Of a stretch of 26,610 nucleotides of DNA, positions 14,470-21,845 are shown piece after piece; the first letter of the stretch is position 1; every line of letters starts with the position of its first letter. Source of the stretch: a virus; the IMG/VR virus record IMGVR_UViG_3300025646_000298, positions 1 to 26,610 of that record. One strand, written 5' to 3'. The notes below the pieces were generated by a model that was not told the origin of the DNA, ran no database searches, and saw only the letters and a program-made list of their open reading frames with translations. A program made the translations under genes and the position numbers.

Positions 14470-14892
14470 TTAGGTTGTTACTATGTAATATTCTATACTT
14501 GCAGAACTTCCAGATGGTTCTACTTTTACAGATTTAATACTATCAAAAGATAAACCACTTGTACTTCCAGTCATTTGGGTTGAAGACATCATATATGAAC
14601 TTCCAGTAGTTATTAAATAACTCATAGCTTCTGTTGAAGAAGATATAATTAATTGAATAGGAGTTGTAGTAGAATTGTTTGTTACTCTAACATATTTTAC
14701 ACTACTTGTTACAAAAGTACCGGCTCCCGGTACAGAATCAAATGAAAATAAAGTTGTTACTGATCCTGATGGGACACTTAAGATTCTATTATCAACATAA
14801 TTAACATTAGTAATAGTATTAACTACAGAAGATCCTACATCGTCTCCGTTTAAACTTAAAATTTCGTATATTTGGGAAGTAAAAGTTGCCAT
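14470..14892 (-). CDS. Small beta-rich protein of unknown function, probably virion-associated
   Basis: 140 residues, Ser/Thr-rich, predicted almost entirely beta from alternating hydrophobic strands (NRILSVPSGSVTTLFSF, KYVRVTNNSTTTPIQLII, KSVKVEPSGSSASIEYYIV). There is no signal peptide, membrane segment, cysteine or catalytic motif. It is the first gene of the unit leading into the gp13, gp14 and gp15 homologues, with its own AATATTTATA box inside an inverted repeat just before the ATG. A head decoration or neck-associated role is possible from context, but I do not recognise the family. It resembles in size and texture the 118-residue gene at 21489-21845, without obvious sequence identity. 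Confidence 0.8.
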   Translation of the reverse strand: MATFTSQIYEILSLNGDDVGSSVVNTITNVNYVDNRILSVPSGSVTTLFSFDSVPGAGTFVTSSVKYVRVTNNSTTTPIQLIISSSTEAMSYLITTGSSYMMSSTQMTGSTSGLSFDSIKSVKVEPSGSSASIEYYIVTT

Positions 14893-14893
14893 A

Positions 14894-14918
14894 CCTTTTA
14901 GTTATAAATATTAAAAGG
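14894..14918 (-). promoter_or_regulatory. AATATTTATA box held in the loop of an inverted repeat
   Basis: The box (14903-14912) is flanked by 7-bp complementary arms, 14894-14900 and 14912-14918, leaving an 11-nt loop. It ends 10 nt before the ATG at 14892, the same spacing as for the giant fibre gene. The hairpin could be a weak terminator or a translation control; the box is a presumed promoter. Confidence 0.5.
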
Positions 14919-14931
14919 ATATGGGAACGTT

Positions 14932-15666
14932 CTATCTTTTTGAAGTTCCGTTAGTTCCTGATGTACCTAAAGTTAATCCTTTTTCTGCTGCTTCTTCATA
15001 AATATTTATCAAGTCTGATACAATCGGGTCTCTATGATTTTGTTTTAAAGTAATTGCTGCCATATTTTTAACTTTACGAGCGGCTGTGTATAAGAATCTA
15101 AAACCAGAATCACGTTTTGCTTTTAAGTCTACCTGGTGGTCATCTCCGCAAATAATCATTTTGCTTCGTAAACCAATACGGGTAGCTATCATTTCCATTT
15201 GCTCGTGGGTAACGTTTTGAGCCTCATCTACAATAATACAAGCATCTAAGAATGTTCTACCTCTCATAAATGCTAAAGGTACAATTTCTATTTTGCCATC
15301 TTCAATTAATTTTTCTACTTTATCTTTATCATATAAAGCATACATATTTTGATAGATAGGTTGAATCCAAGGATCCATTTTTTCTCTTAAGTCACCTGGT
15401 AAGAATCCAATTTCTTCTTTTGATACTGTTGGTCTTGTAATGATAATTTTCTCATAATGTCTTCTTATGAGACCATCTAAAGCCACTTGAACAGCTAATA
15501 ACGTTTTACCTGAACCGGCGGAACCTGCTAAAAGAGTTAATGTATTATTTAATATTTCTTCTTTAGCTAATTTTTGTTCTTCGTTTAATTGAATTTTGAA
15601 TTTAATAGGATTTTTTATCACTCGTTGTTGTCTATGCACCTCATCGGTGTGTGGTCTTGATGCCAT
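14932..15666 (-). CDS. phoH: PhoH-like P-loop ATPase
   Basis: 244 residues. The Walker A motif GSAGSGKT is at residues 48-55 and Walker B CIIVDEAQ at 143-150, followed by CGDDHQVDL and an arginine-containing KQNHRDPIV motif, all standard for the PhoH helicase-like ATPase family. PhoH genes are common in marine and T4-like phages; RNA metabolism or phosphate-stress roles are proposed but their phage function is unsettled. The C-terminus is odd: after the last helix it ends GTSGTNGTSKR (residues 234-244), three Gly-X-Y triplets of the same kind as the giant fibre. It lies between virion genes and has its own upstream box with a 33-nt gap to the ATG. Confidence 0.96.
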   Translation of the reverse strand: MASRPHTDEVHRQQRVIKNPIKFKIQLNEEQKLAKEEILNNTLTLLAGSAGSGKTLLAVQVALDGLIRRHYEKIIITRPTVSKEEIGFLPGDLREKMDPWIQPIYQNMYALYDKDKVEKLIEDGKIEIVPLAFMRGRTFLDACIIVDEAQNVTHEQMEMIATRIGLRSKMIICGDDHQVDLKAKRDSGFRFLYTAARKVKNMAAITLKQNHRDPIVSDLINIYEEAAEKGLTLGTSGTNGTSKR

Positions 15667-15699
15667 TGTTTAAGAACATTAGTTAAACTTATTGTTTAT

Positions 15700-15709
15700 T
15701 ATAAATATT
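15700..15709 (-). promoter_or_regulatory. AATATTTATA box upstream of phoH
   Basis: It lies 33 nt before the phoH ATG, within a 54-bp gap. The block 15689-15710 is 21/22 identical to the one before the giant fibre gene (11745-11766). An out-of-frame ATG lies between box and start. Confidence 0.5.
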
Positions 15710-15720
15710 GTGAAAACAAA

Positions 15721-16359
15721 TTAGTATGTTTTTCTTAGAGTAAAGATTCGAGAGTAAATTGAATCACTTGCGTTTGAATTGGCCCAGATTGCCTTAACTA
15801 CTAATGTGTTATCTATAGTAGTGTCAAAGGTAGTATTATTGACAGAACTAAAAATTTCAGTCACAACATCACCAGCAGAATTTGTTCTAAAAGTAAATGT
15901 ACCTGCAGAAGCAATTTCAGCTACTCCAGCTGCTCCAATTGCATTAATTGAAAAATCTATATTTAATGTCCAATCCTTATTAGTGACATTAGGCATAGTA
16001 ATAACACCTGTGTCTGCAAGATTTGTACCATCTGATTCAATATGGATTTCAAGAGTGTGGTTTTGTACAGCAGTTAATTTACCATGAAAATTAGCTGTAA
16101 AAGCATCTCCTACTTTAAATCCATTAGCAGGAACTGATAAGGTACCTGCACCTCCATCTATTAAACTACCTGTTGGGGCATTACCTAAAACAGGAGTACT
16201 ATCACCTGTTTGATTAAATAAACCATAATTACTAGATAAACTAGTATAAAGTGAATTTAAAGATGTTTGTTTTGTTACTCCATCTTGAACCATAGCAAAT
16301 AGTTCAGTTCCGTCTAAAGTATTACCTGTTGGTAATCCTGATATTGGTAAATTTGGCAT
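15721..16359 (-). CDS. Putative virion structural protein, N-terminal adaptor motif
   Basis: 212 residues. It opens with LPISGLPTGNTLDGTELFAM followed by VQDGVTKQTSLNSLYTSL. This short module is frequent at the N-terminus of phage tail, fibre or decoration proteins, where it probably serves as an attachment segment. Residues about 70-212 are beta-rich, with several strands in the style of a jelly-roll (TLEIHIESDG, TLNIDFSINAIG, TFTFRTNSAG, TLVVKAIWANSN). There is no enzyme motif. It starts one base after the stop of the 93-residue gene, so the two are co-transcribed. A virion protein is likely from texture and neighbours; exact role unknown. Confidence 0.75.
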   Translation of the reverse strand: MPNLPISGLPTGNTLDGTELFAMVQDGVTKQTSLNSLYTSLSSNYGLFNQTGDSTPVLGNAPTGSLIDGGAGTLSVPANGFKVGDAFTANFHGKLTAVQNHTLEIHIESDGTNLADTGVITMPNVTNKDWTLNIDFSINAIGAAGVAEIASAGTFTFRTNSAGDVVTEIFSSVNNTTFDTTIDNTLVVKAIWANSNASDSIYSRIFTLRKTY

Positions 16360-16360
16360 G

Positions 16361-16642
16361 TTATATTAAAGCTGTTACAAAAATTCCAGATCCATCTTCT
16401 TGAAGAATTAAAAAATAATCATTATCAACAGGATCAAACTCTTCTTGAGCTAACAATCCAATATTTTGAATTGTAGGAATACGAGGTCCTTTATTTTGAT
16501 AATCTATCCAATTTAATCTCGCTATAGATAAATCTGATATATATTGGTTATAATATGTTATTTGTTCATTAAGGGATAATTTAGCTATTTTAGGTAATTT
16601 ACTAAATTGTTGCCAAGTTAACTCCTCAAATATATTAAACAT
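16361..16642 (-). CDS. Small conserved-type hypothetical protein
   Basis: 93 residues, with N-terminal helices (MFNIFEELTWQQFSKLPKIA, then LSLNEQITYYNQYISDLSIARL) followed by a C-terminal half with strands (NDYFLILQEDGSGIFVT). The C-terminal YFLILQEDGSGIF looks like a short beta-hairpin. I recognise no family. It is the first gene after the capsid terminator and has an AATATTTATA-type box only 5 nt before its ATG. The next gene begins one base after its stop, so the pair probably functions together in the virion or assembly. Confidence 0.7.
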   Translation of the reverse strand: MFNIFEELTWQQFSKLPKIAKLSLNEQITYYNQYISDLSIARLNWIDYQNKGPRIPTIQNIGLLAQEEFDPVDNDYFLILQEDGSGIFVTALI

Positions 16643-16647
16643 ATAAT

Positions 16648-16657
16648 TATAAATATA
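16648..16657 (-). promoter_or_regulatory. TATATTTATA box between the capsid terminator and the next gene
   Basis: On the coding strand the order is capsid stop (16721), hairpin terminator (16692-16673), T-tract, this box, then an ATG 5 nt later. If the terminator works, new transcription must start about here, which supports the box as a promoter. Confidence 0.55.
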
Positions 16658-16661
16658 ACAG

Positions 16662-16692
16662 TAAAAACAAAAAGCCCCGCTTTCGCGGGGCT
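16662..16692 (-). terminator. gp23: Intrinsic terminator after the major capsid gene
   Basis: On the minus strand an 8-bp stem AGCCCCGC / GCGGGGCT with a GAAA loop (16692-16673) is followed by a T-rich tract interrupted once by G (16672-16662). It starts 28 nt after the capsid stop codon. It is the only GC-rich hairpin of this type seen in the window and would insulate the highly expressed scaffold-capsid unit. Confidence 0.93.
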
Positions 16693-16720
16693 CTTTTAAT
16701 GTTTATCCGTTTGGATTAGA

Positions 16721-18481
16721 TTACAAAGTGTTCAAGCCACTAACGTAAATCTTACCATAGAATTCAGGACGTAACATCTTCTTGGCGTAACGAGTCAAGA
16801 GACCTTTTCTAGGAGTGAAGGTATCAGGATCGTAAACCAATGGAGTCATGATCAATGGAATGTATGGAGCAAATACAGCACCAGTTTCCAAGAATTGTGA
16901 ACCTCTATAGCCCATTAAGATTAAGTTTTCAGTCATGTATGGGTTCTTGTAAACCTTGTAACGACCGTTAACTGAACCAACTTTCTGTACACCGAATGCA
17001 TACTCTTCTTGAGCAGCATCACCGTTGTTTGTAGAAGCAAATCCTGGGATTGATTCCAAGATAGTAGCGATAGTTGGAGAAGTTACTAAGAAGTTTGCAC
17101 CACCACGTAAAGTTAATTGGTGAATCTTGTTAGATACTTTCTGGATCTTAGTTCCTAAAGTTTGGAACCACTGACCTTGAGTGTTGTAGAATGGAGAAGC
17201 AGCTGTAGTGAAAGCAGTTCCAGCGTTGTTAATAACTTCGTTGTTATTAGCTGACCAGTACTCAGTAGCAGCAGCAGCATCTTCGATCAACATATCCAAG
17301 ATTTCCATATCAATTTCCATTGAAATGTACTCACTCATAATGTTAGTCAATTCAGCTTCAGCATCGATGTTTTGGTAAGCTGACAAGTCTTGAGCGAACT
17401 CAGGAGTCCATACAGCTTTCAATTTCTTAGTCTTAGCAGTGATAGCTTGTGACTGCATCTTAACGTTGATCTCAGGGATAACGATTTGAGAAGCAGAAGC
17501 AGCGTTAGGTACTGAGAAAGCACCATCAGCTTCGAAATCACCACGACCAGATACTAAACCAGAACCACCGTTGTTACCTGAAGTTACATTCAATCCATCT
17601 TGGGAAGTTGACTTCTGATAGAATACAGTGAATGAACCAGAGCAAGTAGCTGTAGTAGAAGCTGTGTAGTAGAAAGAAACTGTACCAGCAGTGTAGTTGT
17701 AAGTAGTGAATTGAGATAACAAGTTAGCTGGAGCGAAAGCACCACCATCAGCTGAACCTGAAACTACGAAACCACGAACAGCATCCTGATCGAATGAAGT
17801 TAATACAGAAGCAGTAGCTACAGTTACTTTGTAAATACCGTTAGCAACTACAGAAGCTGAATAATCTGAATCGAAATTCAAGTCAGCCCAAGAAGCGGTA
17901 ACGATAGAACCAGTTCCAGCAGCGATAGTTGGTAAAGTACCACCTCCGATAGATCCTGTGAAAGGAACAGAAGCTGAGAATTGGTTAGTAGCGTAAGTGA
18001 AACGACCTTCTGGACCACCATATAAACCACCAGCAGCGGCTGGAGTTGAGAATGGGAATTGAGAAGCAGTGTCTCTAGTTCCGTACAATGACTGACCAGC
18101 AGTGAAAGGATTCTTAGTGTTACCATATTGGAAATCCAAGAAGAATACAAGACCTGAAGGCATGTTCATTGGCTGAACGCTAACAAATTCTTTAGCTACG
18201 ATAGTACCGAATACTTTACGTACTAATGGAAGAGCAATACCAGCCCAGTTCTCACCCTCTCCACCTGAAGTGAAGTAAGAGTTTGAAGAAACAGTATTGA
18301 CTTCAGTTACTAATTGCTTAGCTTGGTTTTCCAACAATACAGACATATTGTTTTTGTTAACCTCGTCTAAGCCTTCCAATAAGCCAGTTCTAGCCCATTT
18401 CCCGGCTAATCTGGCAGCGTCGCTTTGCAAGTTCTTCCATGAACCAGCAGCGCTCTCTAATAATTGTTGTACTTGTGACAT
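16721..18481 (-). CDS. gp23: Major capsid protein, gp23-like
   Basis: 586 residues (T4 gp23: 521). The N-terminal block WARTGLLEGLDE and LLENQAKQLVTE (about 29-60), ENWAGIALPLVRKVFG (77-92) and VQPMNMPSGLVFFL (102-115) are clear gp23 signatures, as is the C-terminal TPRKGLLTRYAKKM. LVTE at 57-60 fits the [L/I]-x-E site cut by T4-type prohead proteases, close to the T4 gp23 cleavage after residue 65. A Gly/Ser-rich stretch (about 120-310) accounts for the extra length and may be an insertion or surface domain. Codon use favours AAC, ATC, TTC and TAC more than the neighbours, fitting very high expression. The leader is A-rich without Shine-Dalgarno sequence. It lies 29 nt after the scaffold gene and ends at a strong terminator. 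Confidence 0.98.
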   Translation of the reverse strand: MSQVQQLLESAAGSWKNLQSDAARLAGKWARTGLLEGLDEVNKNNMSVLLENQAKQLVTEVNTVSSNSYFTSGGEGENWAGIALPLVRKVFGTIVAKEFVSVQPMNMPSGLVFFLDFQYGNTKNPFTAGQSLYGTRDTASQFPFSTPAAAGGLYGGPEGRFTYATNQFSASVPFTGSIGGGTLPTIAAGTGSIVTASWADLNFDSDYSASVVANGIYKVTVATASVLTSFDQDAVRGFVVSGSADGGAFAPANLLSQFTTYNYTAGTVSFYYTASTTATCSGSFTVFYQKSTSQDGLNVTSGNNGGSGLVSGRGDFEADGAFSVPNAASASQIVIPEINVKMQSQAITAKTKKLKAVWTPEFAQDLSAYQNIDAEAELTNIMSEYISMEIDMEILDMLIEDAAAATEYWSANNNEVINNAGTAFTTAASPFYNTQGQWFQTLGTKIQKVSNKIHQLTLRGGANFLVTSPTIATILESIPGFASTNNGDAAQEEYAFGVQKVGSVNGRYKVYKNPYMTENLILMGYRGSQFLETGAVFAPYIPLIMTPLVYDPDTFTPRKGLLTRYAKKMLRPEFYGKIYVSGLNTL

Positions 18482-18510
18482 TTTTGTTTTTATTTTTTGT
18501 TTTTGTTAAA

Positions 18511-19884
18511 TTATTTAATACCGGCTAATTTTTGCCATCTAGCAACCTGATCATTAGCTTCCATAATTGGCTTTTTAGCAACTACACCAGCTACTTTAGA
18601 AGCACCACCATGGATTAATGATTCATTTACAGGAGCTTTCTTAGATTTAAATCCTTCATTCAAAGTATCAAATACTAATTTAGCTTCTTTAACACTAGCA
18701 GCTTTATCAAAAGCAGCTAATACTTTTACCTTTTGACCTTCGGTCAAGTTTTTAGATTTGAAGATTTTGTTAGTGTAAAGAAGTTTTGCGTTGAATAAGT
18801 TAACCTCAGCTAATTCTTCCTTAATAGTTTTAATGGTGTTATAAGCTTCATTTAACTCTTCTTCAAGATTACTTCCTGGTGAAAAACCGCCTTTAGCGTC
18901 TTTGTAATCAGGACCACCTTTTTTAACAAATGCTACAGCTTTTTCAGCAGCTACTTCAGGTTTCATTCCTTCTTTTTCATACTTTGCAGCTAAAGCAGCA
19001 ATTTCTTTCTTTTCATCAGCGTTTGCTTTCCAAGCTCCAAAAGCAGCAAGGGCTGAAACAATACCGCCAGCTATAAGAGCTGCGCCTACGATTTCGTTTA
19101 CTGGTTCTTTGTTTTCTTTCATTTTTCTTTTGTAATCAATTTCACCTTCAGCTTCAGCGGAATCTTTTTTCTTTGGACCACGACCATGACCTTCTTTTTT
19201 CTTTTTCATGTCGTCACGTTTTTCGTCGCCTTTGTTTCCACCGTACTTTTTACGTTCCATGATTTCTTCTTCTTCACCTTCTTCTTCTTCATCTTCTTCT
19301 TCGCCTTCAGCGCCTTCACCAGCTTCTAATTCACCAGCTTCAACCATGTCAGCGATTACATCTTCGATAAATTTCTTAAGATCATCTTCATCCATGTTTT
19401 CAAGATCGATTTCTTCTTCTTCACCTTCTTCTTCTTCACCTTCTTCTTCGTCAGCTTCTTCTTCATCAGCTTCAGCTACGTTTCCGTGGGCGGTTTCTGT
19501 TTTAGGATCGTTGATTAAATCTTCTCCCTCCATTACTGAATCATCTTCTTCTAATTCATCTAGTTCTCTAAGGAGTTCTTCAAGGTCCATTTCGTCGTCG
19601 TCGTCAGCTTCTTTAACACCTAAGTCTTTCTTGCCCATTTGGCCTTCATAGCCTTCAGCGTCATCAGCTTCTTCAACTTCGTAAGTTTCCTCGATTTCTT
19701 CCTCTTTCATTTCTTCTGCTTCTTCAATGTCTTCCTCATCCATTTCAGCTAGTTTTGCTTTAAGCAATTCTTGCATACGTGGAGCGAAGGCTTCTTCTAA
19801 AGCAGCTTTTGCATTGGCGATGGCTGTTTCCTTAACAGCTTTAGCATCGGCAATGGCTTCTTTGAGTAAGTCTCTGTTTGCCAT
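18511..19884 (-). CDS. gp22: Prohead scaffold protein, gp22-like, with acidic and hydrophobic insertions
   Basis: 457 residues from ATG at 19884; an upstream in-frame TTG (19908) would add MRKKLKKS-type residues but is less likely, because MANRDLLKEAIADAKAVKET is the usual scaffold N-terminus. The order is an N-terminal helix, a very long Glu/Asp tract (about 45-215), a Lys-rich stretch (about 215-255), a hydrophobic Gly/Ala segment EIVGAALIAGGIVSALAAFG (about 262-285), and a gp22-like C-terminal helical region ending VARWQKLAGIK. T4 gp22 (269 residues) forms the prohead core and is cut up by gp21 during maturation; possible [I/L]-x-E sites occur here (for example IME before ANDQ). It is followed at 29 nt by the capsid gene. 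The hydrophobic segment is unusual for a scaffold. Confidence 0.9.
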   Translation of the reverse strand: MANRDLLKEAIADAKAVKETAIANAKAALEEAFAPRMQELLKAKLAEMDEEDIEEAEEMKEEEIEETYEVEEADDAEGYEGQMGKKDLGVKEADDDDEMDLEELLRELDELEEDDSVMEGEDLINDPKTETAHGNVAEADEEEADEEEGEEEEGEEEEIDLENMDEDDLKKFIEDVIADMVEAGELEAGEGAEGEEEDEEEEGEEEEIMERKKYGGNKGDEKRDDMKKKKEGHGRGPKKKDSAEAEGEIDYKRKMKENKEPVNEIVGAALIAGGIVSALAAFGAWKANADEKKEIAALAAKYEKEGMKPEVAAEKAVAFVKKGGPDYKDAKGGFSPGSNLEEELNEAYNTIKTIKEELAEVNLFNAKLLYTNKIFKSKNLTEGQKVKVLAAFDKAASVKEAKLVFDTLNEGFKSKKAPVNESLIHGGASKVAGVVAKKPIMEANDQVARWQKLAGIK

Positions 19885-19964
19885 ACTTTTTTTTAGTTTT
19901 TTCCTCAATTAAATTGTGTTGGAAGTACGCTTATTATTGACGAATGTCGAAGCGTAATAGATAT

Positions 19965-19994
19965 TATAAATCTCGATGCCATATATTAATGGCA
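19965..19994 (-). promoter_or_regulatory. Leader of gp22: box core plus inverted repeat
   Basis: The 157-bp gap between protease and scaffold genes holds a GATTTATA version of the recurrent box (19965-19972), 80 nt before the ATG. Next to it is an inverted repeat with 6-bp arms TGCCAT and ATGGCA (19977-19982 and 19989-19994). The rest of the gap shows nothing I can name. It probably carries the promoter for the scaffold-capsid unit. Confidence 0.4.
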
Positions 19995-20041
19995 TATTGT
20001 CGGGTATACGTATATCGGTATTTTTAAAAAACGCAAAGGGT

Positions 20042-20644
20042 TTAAAGAATAGGGCAAGAACCGTTTGCGCAAAGAATTTCGGAAAGTAATGTGTTAACTT
20101 TACCGTATTGATATGTTGGTACTTCTTTACCTTCTTTAACAAGATGCATATATGAACCTGGATTAGAAGGTGTTGAAACAAAATCCCAACAAAGTAATTC
20201 AAAATCGTCTTGTACCTCTAATGTTTCACCTACTTGCTTAAGTGAACCCATTCCACGAGATGATACACCTACTGTAACACCGTTATCAATAAGTGCTTTT
20301 AAAATGTTTCCGGAGACGGTTGGTAAAATTTCTATTTTACCCATTACATTATTACCGTCCCACCAGCATTCTCTTATAATATGAGAAACGTTTTTAAGGG
20401 ATATAATAGAGGATTCAGGGTGGTCTAATTCACCTGTTGCTCTATTTTCTTTAATAATCTCTTGATATTTATTAATTTCTCTTTCCCATAACTCTCTATC
20501 GTACCATCTACCATTACCGTTTTTAACTTCAGCGGTAGCTAAAGGACCTTCTACAATTGGATTACCAGAAGGTGCTCTCATACCCTCATGTAATTGCTTA
20601 GGGGATACCTGGAAAGGGATAGTTTCGATGAGTACTTGTTTCAT
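20042..20644 (-). CDS. gp21: Prohead core protease, gp21-like
   Basis: 200 residues (T4 gp21: 212). The motif GELDHPES puts the catalytic His at 75, and GVSSRGMGS puts the nucleophilic Ser at 128 or 129; both are hallmarks of the T4 gp21 family of serine prohead proteases. WDFVSTPSNPGS (153-164) is the conserved block after the active site. The enzyme assembles within the prohead core and cleaves scaffold and capsid proteins after [L/I]-x-E. The start ATG overlaps the stop of the preceding gene (TAATG), so the two are coupled. The C-terminus (LSEILCANGSC) is short and probably autocleaved, as LSE fits the recognition rule. Confidence 0.96.
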   Translation of the reverse strand: MKQVLIETIPFQVSPKQLHEGMRAPSGNPIVEGPLATAEVKNGNGRWYDRELWEREINKYQEIIKENRATGELDHPESSIISLKNVSHIIRECWWDGNNVMGKIEILPTVSGNILKALIDNGVTVGVSSRGMGSLKQVGETLEVQDDFELLCWDFVSTPSNPGSYMHLVKEGKEVPTYQYGKVNTLLSEILCANGSCPIL

Positions 20645-21465
20645 TAGATAGCTGATTCTTTATCGGCGGCTTGTTTCTTAATGTTAGCTAAAGCTAATTC
20701 AGCAGCGGCTTTTTGTTTTCCTAAATCTTCTACTTTCTTTTCAGCAGCAGCAATTTGTTGATCAAGTGGTCCTTCTTCAATTGTATCTTCATTTTCTTCT
20801 ATATCATCTTCAGATAATAATTCTAATAAAGATTTTCTATATATTGATTCTTTAACTGGTTTTGGCATATCTCCATAACCAGAAGATTTATATTTTCCTT
20901 TAGGTTCTTTAGGTTCCCCACCACCAACAACATCATTAGTATATCCAATATCTTTAACACCAAATGAAGCTTTTGTATGATAATAATTAACATCTTTAGT
21001 CATATTTTTTAATACAATTTGCTTCAATTCATCTACAGTTTTATTAGCATTTTTAGGATCTTTCATTTCTGTATAATATCCCATTAAAAATGACTGACCA
21101 TAAACGTTATCAACATTTTTATTATTTTTATTATCAAACTGGTGGTCTAAAGTCTTTTGAACATCTTTGTCGATTTTTTCAAATTCGTTTTGATCACCAT
21201 ATTCTTTTTTATTTTTAACACCTACAGCTTCTTTAAGGCTATCATTAAATGTTTTAAACCAGTTTGGTGTAGCAGGAGTTAAAGTAACTACTCCACCTGC
21301 TGCTTCAGATAAAAGACTTTTACTTTTCAAAATATGAACAGTAGTATCAAAATCATTTAAAGAAGTAACGTATTCAGGAAACAAGTATTTAGCTTGTTTT
21401 AAAAAATGTTGTTTATCACCTTTACCTTCTTTAATTAAATTATATTGTTCTTGTAAGGTTGCCAT
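20644..21465 (-). CDS. Probable prohead core protein of unknown family
   Basis: 273 residues. The N-terminal part (LQEQYNLIKEGKGDKQHFLK and on) is helical. Residues about 100-200 are Asn/Lys-rich, with QSFLMGYYTEMKDPKNANKT and a KTVDELKQIVLKNM helix. The C-terminus (about 225-273) is an acidic then Ala/Lys coiled coil (DQQIAAAEKKVEDLGKQKAA). I recognise no named family. Placement directly before and coupled to the prohead protease, in the slot of T4 genes 67/68, and the coiled coil suggest a core or scaffold component that the protease degrades. It has a box only 5 nt before the ATG. Confidence 0.8.
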   Translation of the reverse strand: MATLQEQYNLIKEGKGDKQHFLKQAKYLFPEYVTSLNDFDTTVHILKSKSLLSEAAGGVVTLTPATPNWFKTFNDSLKEAVGVKNKKEYGDQNEFEKIDKDVQKTLDHQFDNKNNKNVDNVYGQSFLMGYYTEMKDPKNANKTVDELKQIVLKNMTKDVNYYHTKASFGVKDIGYTNDVVGGGEPKEPKGKYKSSGYGDMPKPVKESIYRKSLLELLSEDDIEENEDTIEEGPLDQQIAAAEKKVEDLGKQKAAAELALANIKKQAADKESAI

Positions 21466-21470
21466 ATGTT

Positions 21471-21480
21471 AATAAATATT
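21471..21480 (-). promoter_or_regulatory. AATATTTATT box before the 273-residue gene
   Basis: One-base variant of the recurrent box, ending 5 nt before the ATG at 21465, in a 23-bp gap between genes. Confidence 0.45.
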
Positions 21481-21488
21481 ATGTTTTT

Positions 21489-21845
21489 TTAGATAGATAT
21501 TGTTTCTTGTGGGCCATATCCTACTCCCCTTAATCTTAATGTGTTTGCTGGAATATCTGCTGCTGGTTCAAAAGTTAAAGTTGTATTTCCTGGGTCTACT
21601 ATAACAGAAGCTATATAGTCACTTTGTATTAAACTATACTGTCCAGAGTCTAAAGTAAATGAACCTGAGGTATTTTTTGGAGAACTTGTATCATATAAAC
21701 TAGAACTATTAGGTATAGTTTCTAATGTGAAATAACTTGTAGCGGGAGAAGGGTTATTAATAACAAAATCTAAAGTAGTACCAGAACTAACAGTTGTAGT
21801 CACTAAAGTATTACTAGATGTAGTTGATATATTTACTGTAGCCAT
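21489..21845 (-). CDS. Small beta-rich hypothetical protein
   Basis: 118 residues, Ser/Thr-rich, with regular strands (TLDFVINNPSPATSYFTLETI, SGSFTLDSGQYSLI, ASVIVDPGNTTLTFEP, NTLRLRGVGYG). There is no cysteine, signal or catalytic motif. It starts on a TAATG overlap with the 311-residue gene and so is translated with it. Its small beta-sandwich look would fit a head decoration or internal head protein, but no family is recognised. The position inside the prohead-core cluster is odd for a decoration protein. Confidence 0.75.
   Translation of the reverse strand: MATVNISTTSSNTLVTTTVSSGTTLDFVINNPSPATSYFTLETIPNSSSLYDTSSPKNTSGSFTLDSGQYSLIQSDYIASVIVDPGNTTLTFEPAADIPANTLRLRGVGYGPQETISI

Noticed and set aside
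14990-15010. TAAATATTTA-like sequence inside phoH as another box.
   Set aside because: It is within the coding region with no following start; chance match in AT-rich DNA.
19885-19908. TTG start adding eight basic residues to the scaffold protein.
   Set aside because: The ATG at 19884 gives the usual scaffold N-terminus; the extra residues come from an A-rich leader.
19208-19912. Plus-strand poly-Ser open frames opposite the scaffold gene.
   Set aside because: They are shadows of the Glu/Asp-rich (GAA/GAT) scaffold codons read in antisense.
19931-19945. Imperfect palindrome around TTGACGAATGTCGAA as an operator.
   Set aside because: Only three-base arms pair well around the centre; too weak to call.
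19909-20202. A 97-codon minus-strand frame overlapping the 3' end of the protease gene.
   Set aside because: It lies mostly within the protease gene in another frame, with no leader or family signature.
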